From assembly GCA_018780035.1 (NCBI GenBank), contig JADMKE010000023.1, positions 22,429 to 77,260 of the forward strand: 54,832 nt of DNA, given 5' to 3'. This document shows positions 48,195 through 54,832 of this stretch, in pieces. The notes under the pieces were generated by a model. That model did no database searches and was not told where the DNA came from. It saw only the letters and a list, made by a program, of their open reading frames with translations. The DNA is from Candidatus Sericytochromatia bacterium (GTDB lineage: Bacteria; Cyanobacteriota; Sericytochromatia; UBA7694). The translations under genes and the position numbers were made by a program. Every line of letters begins with the position of its first letter. The stretch's first letter is position 1.

Positions 48195-48785
48195 ATGCAA
48201 AAACCCTTTATCGCTACTCTTAAAACTACGATGTTCAGCCCTTGCCTGCTCCTGGGCCTATTGCTGTTTGTGTCTGGCTGCCCCCAGGCTGCCCAAGAAG
48301 ACACAATGGGCCAAAGTACAGGCCAAAGTACCAGCCAAAGTGCCGGTGGCAAAAAAATCAGCTTTGCCCCAACCCAATTGACCTGCTGTTGGGAGTCTTT
48401 GCTCGAAGCCAATAAAAAAAATAACCTGGATTACAATGCCCAATTGCAAAAAGCCCTCAGTGGCGATTCTGCTGCTCTTGAGGCTCTTTTGCTGGCCTCT
48501 AAGCAGGTTGATCAAGAGCTGAGTTTTCCCCATGGGGCGGTTTTGGTCACTGTGCTCTACGCCGTGGGAGACAAGGTCTTTTCCCAGGCCCTGAAGGCCC
48601 TGGAAGACAAAGGCGAGTTCAAACAAGAACAAGTGATTTTTCAGGAGACCTTGAAAGAGACGTTGCGCAATCTGCTGGAGTCGGGGCACTCGTTTACCAC
48701 AGCCCCCGAACTCAAGGGGCTGAGCCTGCAAGATTTTCCCCAGACTGCGGGTATTTTGGGCTATGCGGTACAGGCCTCGCAGTAA
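48195..48785 (+). CDS. lipoprotein of unknown function, 196 aa
   Basis: A predicted lipoprotein with signal MFSPCLLLGLLLFVSGC (lipobox VSGC). A short Ser/Gln/Gly linker (GQSTGQSTSQSAG) comes from a 12-bp tandem repeat. The mature domain is helical, with LTCCWESLLEANKK holding two adjacent Cys, and long Leu-rich helices (LKALEDKGEFKQEQVIFQET). No family recognised. AGGA is about 10 bases before the ATG, and a well-formed promoter ends 20 bases upstream. Confidence 0.8.
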   Translation: MQKPFIATLKTTMFSPCLLLGLLLFVSGCPQAAQEDTMGQSTGQSTSQSAGGKKISFAPTQLTCCWESLLEANKKNNLDYNAQLQKALSGDSAALEALLLASKQVDQELSFPHGAVLVTVLYAVGDKVFSQALKALEDKGEFKQEQVIFQETLKETLRNLLESGHSFTTAPELKGLSLQDFPQTAGILGYAVQASQ

Positions 48786-48789
48786 AAAC

Positions 48790-48819
48790 TTGGAAGCGGC
48801 ATTTTGCTTGGTTTATACT
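48790..48819 (+). promoter_or_regulatory. promoter for DUF4442 gene
   Basis: TTGGAA (48790-48795), an 18-base spacer and TATACT (48814-48819), 34 bases before the ATG at 48854. Confidence 0.6.
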
Positions 48820-48853
48820 GGATCATGGAAATTTTCCCCATGGAGTGTGTCTG

Positions 48854-49387
48854 ATGCTCTCTGCCCTGCAAAGCAAACCTTGGTTTCAGTCCCTGAGCCA
48901 GTATTTACCTGCCTATCTGCTTGAAAATCTGTTTTTGACAGGCTTTGGTTTGACCAAAGTGCCAATGCTGTTTTTTCTGCAGCCACGGGTGGTGGCCCTG
49001 ACCGAAGAAAAATGTATTATTAAAATCCCCTTGGGCTGGCGCAGCAAAAACCACCTCAATTCGATGTATTTTGGCGCTCTTGCCGCTGGTGCCGACTGTG
49101 CTGGGGGCTTTATGGCGATGAAGATCATGCACGAAGAGAAATGGCCGATTTCGCTGGTCTTTAAAGACTTTAAAGCTGAATTTTTAAAGCGCGCCGAAGG
49201 GGATACCTGGTTTGTCTGTGAAGACGGTGCTTTGGTGCGTGAGCTGATGAATACGGCCATGCGTACCGGTGAGCGCCAGAACTGTACCGTCAAAGTCGAG
49301 GCCTTTGTGCCTGCAGCCCAGCCCCAAGACCCGGTGGCCCGTTTTGAGCTGACGCTTTCGGTTAAAAAACGGGCCAGCCATGTCTGA
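48854..49387 (+). CDS. DUF4442 hotdog-fold protein
   Basis: A 177-residue protein of the DUF4442 family, a thioesterase-like hotdog fold. Marks are the helix after KVPMLFFLQPRVVAL, KIPLGWRSKNHLNSMYFGAL, then AGADCAGGFMAMK and LVFKDFKAEFLKRAEGDTWF. The Asn-His and Asp residues are where hotdog enzymes bind acyl thioesters, but activity of this family is not established to my knowledge. The ATG at 48854 has GGAG 8 bases upstream. Its end overlaps the start of the peptidoglycan-binding protein by eight bases. Confidence 0.85.
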   Translation: MLSALQSKPWFQSLSQYLPAYLLENLFLTGFGLTKVPMLFFLQPRVVALTEEKCIIKIPLGWRSKNHLNSMYFGALAAGADCAGGFMAMKIMHEEKWPISLVFKDFKAEFLKRAEGDTWFVCEDGALVRELMNTAMRTGERQNCTVKVEAFVPAAQPQDPVARFELTLSVKKRASHV

Positions 49388-50834
49388 CCTGCAAAAAGCC
49401 CGACAGAAATGCGCCGAAGCGCGCAAAATTCTGCAAACGGCCCGTTCGATGAAAGGCAATCGCGGTCTGGTGGTGCGGGCTTTGGAGCTGTATCAAGATG
49501 TCTTAAAAAACCATGCTCACGAGCTGAGTGAGCCCTTTGCCGCTCTGGCCCAGATTGCCTGGTCGGCGGGTGAGCGCGAGAGCGCCTTCCGTTTTGTGCA
49601 AGCTGGGATCGAATTGCACCCCCGCAATGCCCGCCTGCAGCAGTTGCGCACCCGTATGGATCAGGCCAAACAGGCGCCCGCGACCGAAGAAGCACCGGTT
49701 GTGAGTAAACCTGTCTCGGTCGAAAACCCGATTGAATTGGTCAATGATCTCGGCCCTGAAGCGGATCAAACCAAGGTCAGTCAAGGCGACGAAATTGTGC
49801 TGCTGCAAAAAGCCCTGAGCAAAGCGGGGTATGTTGTTCCGCTGACGGGTGAGTTTGATCGCAATACCTATGCCGCTGTACGCACCTTTCAGAGCAGCCG
49901 CAAATTGCCCGTGACGGGTTCGGTGGATGCCCCCACCCGTGAGGCCCTGAACCCGATTGCCCGTGGGGTCTTGGCCGAAGAGAGAGCCACCGAAGTTCTC
50001 TTGCAGGCCGTGGTTCAGTTGCGCCTCTCGCTGCAAACAGAGGCCGATGAAAGTCTCAAACAAATGGCTTGGGAGCTGATTATGCAATTGATCAGCGTGG
50101 CCCGTCAAGAATTGCCCCCCGATGAAGAAAAAATCCCCCCTCCCGATTTGGATGAACATCCCCGTGAGCCGCTGCAATCCCGCTTGGGGAATATGGGCCA
50201 GATGGGGATTGTCAGCAAGGGTTGGGAAGTGATTCGCCTGCAGCAGGTATTGGCGCGCGAGGGCTTTCCGGTTAAGATCAATGGCACTTTCGATTTACAG
50301 ACCTTTTCTGAATTGAGTCGTTTTCAACTCCAACATAAATTGCCCGTCAATGGTTTGGTTGAAGCGGCCACCCGCGAGCATATCAACAGCTTGGTTTTTA
50401 AGCTCTATGCCGAACTCGACGCCGGAGACTTGATTCGCAATACGATTGAAGAACTCAAGCAGGTTTTGGGCATTCAGCCTGTGGCCAGCCAAGAAATCCG
50501 TCTGCGCCTGATTCAAAAGATGCTCTTGGAATTGGTGATCACGGGCAAATTGCCCGCTCCGCCGCCAGAATTGATGGACCTCTGGCAGTTGCGCTCCGAA
50601 CTCGGACCCGCCAATCGGCCAGGTAAAATCAGCCAGGGGGCTGAGGTGCGGCTCTTGCAACAGGCCCTCAAGCGCTTGGGCTTTAAAGCGGATATTACGG
50701 GCCAATACGACAACGAGACTTATGCCGCTGTGCGCAGCTTTCAGATCAGCCGCAAATTGCCGATGAATGGCCTGCTTGATGCCAAAACCCGCGACGAACT
50801 CAACCCCCTGTTGCTGAATTTGCTTTCGAGCTAA
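49380..50834 (+). CDS. protein with three peptidoglycan-binding domains, no signal peptide
   Basis: A 484-residue protein. Residues 1-100 are TPR-like helices (LVVRALELYQDVLKNHAHEL, SAFRFVQAGIELHPRNARLQ). Three PG_binding_1 domains follow: QGDEIVLLQKALSKAGYVV with FDRNTYAAVRTFQSSRKLP (from about 137), SKGWEVIRLQQVLAREGFPV with FDLQTFSELSRFQLQHKLP (about 280), and QGAEVRLLQQALKRLGFKA with YDNETYAAVRSFQISRKLP (about 415). Helical spacers separate them. No catalytic domain or export signal is present. It may act inside the cell or be exported by a non-Sec route. Start overlaps the DUF4442 stop by eight bases, and RidA follows 14 bp after its stop, so the three form an operon. Confidence 0.85.
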   Translation: MSDLQKARQKCAEARKILQTARSMKGNRGLVVRALELYQDVLKNHAHELSEPFAALAQIAWSAGERESAFRFVQAGIELHPRNARLQQLRTRMDQAKQAPATEEAPVVSKPVSVENPIELVNDLGPEADQTKVSQGDEIVLLQKALSKAGYVVPLTGEFDRNTYAAVRTFQSSRKLPVTGSVDAPTREALNPIARGVLAEERATEVLLQAVVQLRLSLQTEADESLKQMAWELIMQLISVARQELPPDEEKIPPPDLDEHPREPLQSRLGNMGQMGIVSKGWEVIRLQQVLAREGFPVKINGTFDLQTFSELSRFQLQHKLPVNGLVEAATREHINSLVFKLYAELDAGDLIRNTIEELKQVLGIQPVASQEIRLRLIQKMLLELVITGKLPAPPPELMDLWQLRSELGPANRPGKISQGAEVRLLQQALKRLGFKADITGQYDNETYAAVRSFQISRKLPMNGLLDAKTRDELNPLLLNLLSS

Positions 50835-50848
50835 GAAAGGGCAAAACC

Positions 50849-51229
50849 ATGTTTGAACGGCGTTTTTCGGGCTCTCCTTGGGAAAAGAAAATCGGCTTTT
50901 GTCGGGCCATTCGGGTTGGCAACGTGGTTCATTTGGCGGGCACCGCGCCCGTTTTGGCGGGGGAGGTCTTTGCGCCAGGCGACCCCTTTGCCCAGGCCGA
51001 GCGCTGTATGGAAATTGCGGCTGAGGCTCTCGCCAGTTTTGGTTTGGATCTGAGCCATGTCTACCGCGTGCGCTGGTACCTGACCGAGATTTCGGATCAG
51101 GAAGCCGTAGGACGAGCCCACCATGCAGCCTTCGCCGATCATCCCCCTGTGGCCACGATGGTTGAGGTCAAAGGACTGGTGGATCCGGCCATGCGGGTCG
51201 AAATCGAACTTGAAGCGGCTTTGCCTTGA
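50849..51229 (+). CDS. RidA family (YjgF/UK114) protein
   Basis: A 126-residue RidA-like protein. Typical elements are [73 protein letters not shown] and [11 protein letters not shown] with the conserved Arg. RidA hydrolyses reactive enamine/imine intermediates from PLP enzymes; subgroups vary, and the N-terminal [10 protein letters not shown] places this one in an RidA-like subgroup whose substrate is unclear. It is the last gene of the DUF4442 operon and ends about 95 bases before the hsdM start used here. Confidence 0.88.
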   Translation: MFERRFSGSPWEKKIGFCRAIRVGNVVHLAGTAPVLAGEVFAPGDPFAQAERCMEIAAEALASFGLDLSHVYRVRWYLTEISDQEAVGRAHHAAFADHPPVATMVEVKGLVDPAMRVEIELEAALP

Positions 51230-51324
51230 GCCTCTCCCCGATTGGAACCAAGGAGTTCATCGTCTTGGCGAAGCAAGACATGGATAATAGACACCCAAAT
51301 CAAGTCACCCGTCAGGATGAAATC

Positions 51325-52869
51325 ATGGCCAAAGCAAAAACAAATGAAGCGAAAGAAGACTCTCTTGATAAACATCTTTGGAAAACCGCAGACAAGCTGC
51401 GTAAAAACATTGATGCTGCCGAATACAAACATGTAGCGCTTGGACTTATTTTTCTCAAATATATTTCTGACGCTTTTGACATCCATTTTGCTAAATTGAA
51501 GGCTGGCGAAGGCGAGTATGCAGGTGCCGATCCTGAAGACAAAGATGAATACAAAGCTGAAAACATCTTTTTTGTTCCCGCTGAAGCGCGCTGGTCGTTT
51601 TTGGTTGCCAAAGCCAAACAACCCCAAATTGGTAGCTTTGTCGATAATGCCATGGATGCAATTGAAAAGGAAAACCCTTCCCTCAAAGGTGTGCTGCCCA
51701 AAGTTTATGCACGTCAGAATCTTGACCCTGCAAGTTTGGGGCAACTCATTGATTCAATCGGCAATATTTCCACTGACTATGCCCAATCCCATACATCAGA
51801 TCTCTTGGGGCATGTTTTTGAGTACTTTTTGGGTGAGTTTGCCTTGGCCGAAGGCAAACAAGGTGGGCAGTTTTACACTCCTCGCAGTATTGTTGAACTT
51901 CTTGTGAATATGTTGGAGCCTTATAAAGGCCGGGTATTTGACCCTTGTTGTGGTTCCGGCGGCATGTTTATACAGTCTGAGAAATTTGTCAAAAAACATC
52001 AAGGCCGTATTAACGATATCTCGATTTATGGGCAAGAAAGCAATCAAACCACATGGCGATTGGCCAAAATGAACTTGGCTATTTGTGGCATAGACAGTTC
52101 ACAGGTCAAGTGGAATAACGAAGGTTCATTCCTGAATGATGCGCACAAAGACCTCAAAGCCGACTTTATTATTGCAAATCCGCCTTTTAATGTGAGCGAC
52201 TGGAGTGGCGAGCAACTGCGGGGGGATGGCCGTTGGCAATATGGCACACCTCCCGCTGGAAATGCCAACTTTGCTTGGTTGCAGCATTTTGTTTATCATC
52301 TTTCTCCCACTGGCAAAGCTGGTGTGGTTTTAGCCAAAGGGGCCTTAACCAGCAAAACAAGTGGAGAAGGAGAGATTCGCAAAGCGTTAATTGCCGAGGG
52401 TAATTTAATCGATTGTATTGTGAATCTTCCCGCTAAGCTCTTTTTAAACACCCAAATTCCTGTGGCACTCTGGTTTATAAACAGAGAGCGCAAACATGGG
52501 AACCACCCCCGTAAAAACGAGATTTTGTTTATTGATGCCCGCAACTTGGGAGAATTGATCAATCGACGGACACGCAAACTTACTTCTGACGATATTAAGC
52601 TGATTTCTAAGACCTACCATGCTTGGCGTACAGGTGAAGACCCGTATGAAGATGACAAAGGCTTTTGTGCCTCTGTGTCGCTTGAACGGGTCGCAGAATT
52701 GGATTATGTCTTAACCCCTGGCCGATATGTCGGATTGCCTGACGAAGAGGATGATTTTAATTTTGCAGAACGTTTTGCCGCTCTCAAAGCGGAGTTTGAA
52801 GCCCAATTGCTTGAAGAAGCGGCTTTGAATCAAGCCATTCTTGAAAACCTTGCCAAAATTCAGGTCTGA
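51325..52869 (+). CDS. hsdM: type I restriction-modification DNA methyltransferase subunit HsdM
   Basis: A 514-residue N6-adenine methyltransferase. The HsdM N-terminal helical domain has [20 protein letters not shown] and [13 protein letters not shown]. The SAM site is [17 protein letters not shown] (near 205) and the catalytic motif is [11 protein letters not shown] (near 283). [17 protein letters not shown] and [14 protein letters not shown] are standard. It methylates the host target together with HsdS. The ATG at 51325 has AGGA 7 bases upstream; the frame from 51226 is not homologous. Only 3 bp separate its stop from the DUF1016 gene. Confidence 0.95.
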   Translation: MAKAKTNEAKEDSLDKHLWKTADKLRKNIDAAEYKHVALGLIFLKYISDAFDIHFAKLKAGEGEYAGADPEDKDEYKAENIFFVPAEARWSFLVAKAKQPQIGSFVDNAMDAIEKENPSLKGVLPKVYARQNLDPASLGQLIDSIGNISTDYAQSHTSDLLGHVFEYFLGEFALAEGKQGGQFYTPRSIVELLVNMLEPYKGRVFDPCCGSGGMFIQSEKFVKKHQGRINDISIYGQESNQTTWRLAKMNLAICGIDSSQVKWNNEGSFLNDAHKDLKADFIIANPPFNVSDWSGEQLRGDGRWQYGTPPAGNANFAWLQHFVYHLSPTGKAGVVLAKGALTSKTSGEGEIRKALIAEGNLIDCIVNLPAKLFLNTQIPVALWFINRERKHGNHPRKNEILFIDARNLGELINRRTRKLTSDDIKLISKTYHAWRTGEDPYEDDKGFCASVSLERVAELDYVLTPGRYVGLPDEEDDFNFAERFAALKAEFEAQLLEEAALNQAILENLAKIQV

Positions 52870-52872
52870 GCG

Positions 52873-53952
52873 ATGAGTAAGGCAATCATTCAATCTGAAG
52901 ACTACAAAGCATTTATCATAGACATCAAAGAATGTATACGAGCTGCTCAAATCAAGGCGGCTGTTGCTGTCAACCGTGAGATGTTGCTACTGTATTGGGA
53001 TTTGGGGCAACGTCTGATCCTCAAACAGCAAGAAACAAGCTGGGGTGATGGCTTTATTAAGCAGATGAGTCAAGATCTGAATCTTGAGTTCCCTGAGATG
53101 AAAGGTTTTTCTCTTTCGAACTTAAAGTATATGCGCCAATGGGTGCAATTTTGGTCTTCACACCCCCTATATGCGCAACAAGCTGTTGGCCAATTGAATA
53201 CAGAATCAAAAAGCCAACAACTTGTTGGCCAAATCATGCAAATCCCTTGGGGACAAAATCTTGTGATTCTGACCAAGGCCAAAAGTCACGAACAAGCCTT
53301 GTTTTATGTGCAAAAAACGATTCAAAATAATTGGTCTCGGGCTGTTTTGAGCCATCAAATCGAAAGCCAACTTTATGCACGCACAGGCAAAGCCATCGAT
53401 AACTTTCAGGCCACACTTCCGGCTCCCCATTCTGATCTGGCTCGGGAAACCCTGAAAAATCCCTACAGTTTTGATTTTTTGACTCTGCGTGAGAAACACG
53501 ATGAACAAGAGCTTGAAAATGCTTTGGTTCAGCATGTGACCCAGTTTTTACTGGAACTGGGGGCTGGCTTTGCGTATCTGGGCCGTCAATTCAAACTTGA
53601 AGTGGCAGGCGATTCTTTTTATATCGATCTGCTCTTTTACCACACCAAATTACATTGTTATGTGGTTGTTGAGCTGAAAGCCGTTAAATTTCAGCCTGAA
53701 TTTGCAGGCAAACTGAATTTTTATGTCTCGGCAGTTGATAGCCAGATCAAAAGCCCTGAAGATGCCCCCACCTTGGGATTGCTGATCTGCAAATCCAAAA
53801 ACGATACAGTGGTGGAATATGCCCTGCGGGATATTCACAAACCCATCGGCGTGAGTGAATATACGCTGACCAAAATTTTGCCAGAGTCGTTTCAATCTTC
53901 ACTGCCCACCATTGCTGAGATTGAAGCGGAGTTGGAGGGCGTTGGAGAATAA
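52873..53952 (+). CDS. DUF1016 (YhcG) PD-(D/E)XK nuclease-family protein
   Basis: A 359-residue protein with a DUF1016 N-terminal helical domain (AVNREMLLLYWDLGQRLILK, GFSLSNLKYMRQWVQFW) and a C-terminal PD-(D/E)XK fold. Candidate active-site residues are Asp in FYIDLLFYH, Glu-x-Lys in CYVVVELKAVKF, and the following QPEFAGKLNFYVSAVD helix. Such genes are often found in type I restriction-modification loci and mobile regions; the role is uncertain and could include DNA cleavage or Holliday-junction handling. Between the two domains it carries a 13-residue near-duplication (QQAVGQL/QQLVGQI). Position between hsdM and hsdS argues for co-expression with both. Confidence 0.9.
   Translation: MSKAIIQSEDYKAFIIDIKECIRAAQIKAAVAVNREMLLLYWDLGQRLILKQQETSWGDGFIKQMSQDLNLEFPEMKGFSLSNLKYMRQWVQFWSSHPLYAQQAVGQLNTESKSQQLVGQIMQIPWGQNLVILTKAKSHEQALFYVQKTIQNNWSRAVLSHQIESQLYARTGKAIDNFQATLPAPHSDLARETLKNPYSFDFLTLREKHDEQELENALVQHVTQFLLELGAGFAYLGRQFKLEVAGDSFYIDLLFYHTKLHCYVVVELKAVKFQPEFAGKLNFYVSAVDSQIKSPEDAPTLGLLICKSKNDTVVEYALRDIHKPIGVSEYTLTKILPESFQSSLPTIAEIEAELEGVGE
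53176..53234 (+). repeat. palindromic direct repeat inside DUF1016 gene
   Basis: CAACAAGCTGTTGGCCAATT (53176-53195) and CAACAACTTGTTGGCCAAAT (53215-53234) agree at 17 of 20 positions with a 39-bp period. Each contains an inverted repeat; around the second, GCCAACAA (53213-53220) and TTGTTGGC (53222-53229) are perfectly complementary. Confidence 0.8.
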
Positions 53953-53953
53953 A

Positions 53954-54826
53954 ATGAATGATACAAAATGGCAAGAGATGAAATTAGGGGAAGCTATAAA
54001 CTTAAAGCGTGGGTATGATTTGCCTTCAAGATTAAGGCAAAATGGTGGCATTCCGATTTACTCTTCATCAGGCATATCTGGATTTCATCATGAACAAATG
54101 TGTGGATCTCCAGGTGTAATAACAGGAAGATACGGAACGATTGGTCAGGTTTTTTATTCTGATACACCTTACTGGCCCTTAAATACTACTTTATATGTTC
54201 AATATTTTAAAGGTAATGATCCGAAATTTATTTGTTATTTTCTGAAAACTCTAGATTGGGAAAAATATAGTGACAAAAGCGCTGTTCCTGGGGTTAATAG
54301 AAATGATGTACATCAGGAGGAAATACAGCTTCCCCCACTTCCTGTACAAAAATCCATCGCTGCAATCCTCAGCAGCCTCGACGATAAAATTGACCTCCTA
54401 CACCGCCAGAACAAGTCCTTGGAAGCGATGGCTGAAACGCTGTTTCGACAGTGGTTTTTAGAAGAAGCGCAAGAAGACTGGGAAGAAATAAAATTATCTG
54501 AATTTATTTCTGTAAAACACGGTTATGCATTTAAAGGCAAATTTATTACTACACAAGAGCACTCTCAAATTTTAGTGACACCTGGAAATTTTGATATTGG
54601 GGGAGGATTTAAATCAGATAAATTTAAATATTATACAGATTTTTCATATCCCAAAGAATACATTTTTAAATCAGATGATTTGATCCTAACAATGACTGAT
54701 TTAAGCAAGGATGGAGATACCCTTGGCTATCCAGCATTAATTCCAAAACATGACACACAAAGTTGTGTATCTACCATATTATCGCACAGTGCTCCTGCCA
54801 TAGCCAATGGGCTTGGCGGGGGGTGA
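53954..54826 (+). CDS. hsdS: type I restriction-modification specificity subunit HsdS, 3' end abnormal
   Basis: The specificity subunit that recognises the bipartite DNA target. TRD1 (1-130) starts WQEMKLGEAINLKRGYDLPS and includes SSSGISGFHHEQM and ITGRYGTIGQVF. The central conserved helix is VQKSIAAILSSLDDKIDLLH with ETLFRQWF. TRD2 begins WEEIKLSEFISVKHGYAFKG and continues to DLILTMTDLSK and TLGYPALIPKHDT. After that point the expected LhNQR-type TRD2 strand and second conserved helix are missing; the frame reads unrelated SHSAPAIANGLGGG and stops at 54826. With 290 residues it is well below the usual 380-450. An insertion or frameshift near 54750-54770 is likely. The gene is AT-rich, as usual for exchanged TRDs. 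HsdR is not in the window. Confidence 0.85.
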   Translation: MNDTKWQEMKLGEAINLKRGYDLPSRLRQNGGIPIYSSSGISGFHHEQMCGSPGVITGRYGTIGQVFYSDTPYWPLNTTLYVQYFKGNDPKFICYFLKTLDWEKYSDKSAVPGVNRNDVHQEEIQLPPLPVQKSIAAILSSLDDKIDLLHRQNKSLEAMAETLFRQWFLEEAQEDWEEIKLSEFISVKHGYAFKGKFITTQEHSQILVTPGNFDIGGGFKSDKFKYYTDFSYPKEYIFKSDDLILTMTDLSKDGDTLGYPALIPKHDTQSCVSTILSHSAPAIANGLGGG

Positions 54827-54832
54827 AGTGCG

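Overview
The window is a gene-dense bacterial chromosome segment of moderate GC, with no rRNA, tRNA or CRISPR array that I could recognise. Several genes suggest a relative of the Cyanobacteria, such as the non-photosynthetic Melainabacteria, Sericytochromatia or Blackallbacteria-type lineages. The clues are a DUF3370 lipoprotein (a family I know mainly from cyanobacteria), a Ser/Thr kinase fused to many TPRs, and a SPINDLY-type GT41 glycosyltransferase. FliD indicates a flagellum and a TadA-type ATPase indicates Tad/Flp-like pili. The lineage is an inference, because no ribosomal marker lies in the window.

Layout. 1-6 kb: a REP-like repeat cluster, a small acidic protein, an initiating sugar transferase, a Spo0M-like protein, a lipoprotein cytochrome c, the DUF3370 lipoprotein, a BatA-like VWA protein and thymidine kinase. 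6-11.4 kb: a decayed LamG pseudogene, an MFS transporter next to a macrolide-type glycosyltransferase, a peptidoglycan-binding/CHAP-like protein and a Nudix hydrolase. 11.5-18.7 kb: a papain-like exported lipoprotein behind a terminator-like leader, RluD, a TPR protein, a CpaE-CpaF fusion ATPase and a LysM-SLT lytic transglycosylase containing a G12 tract. 18.7-21.2 kb: an AT-rich, gene-poor accessory patch with a Pro/Thr-rich lipoprotein, a small acidic protein, an XRE regulator with an operator-like inverted repeat, and a roughly 130-nt branched palindrome.

21.2-31.2 kb: a PhyH-like dioxygenase; a tightly overlapped minus-strand operon (histidine kinase-HD-GYP, XRE protein, DUF1015, RsmG); divergent UppP; a hydrolase with a C-terminal glycogen-binding-like domain; a small lipoprotein; RdgB behind a structured leader; a glutaryl-CoA dehydrogenase-like enzyme; and an exported rhodanese. 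31.3-44.8 kb: FliD, the Ser/Thr kinase-TPR protein with a small partner, a 1056-residue protein of unknown function, a gamma-glutamylcyclotransferase-like protein, GT41, a DUF5996-like protein, a 7TMR-DISM histidine kinase and MutT. 44.8-48.8 kb: a run of small exported proteins and lipoproteins. 48.8-51.2 kb: DUF4442, a triple peptidoglycan-binding-domain protein and RidA. 51.3 kb to the end: a type I restriction-modification locus (HsdM, DUF1016 nuclease, HsdS) whose HsdS reading frame ends abnormally at the window edge.

Much of the content concerns the cell envelope and signalling: sugar transferase, UppP, three peptidoglycan-targeting proteins without signal peptides, pilus ATPase, flagellar cap, two histidine kinases and a Ser/Thr kinase. 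The least ordinary items are the CpaE-CpaF fusion, the HD-GYP domain with a lost histidine, the hydrolase-CBM fusion, the structured rdgB leader, the branched palindrome at 21 kb and the large unknown protein at 35.8-38.9 kb.
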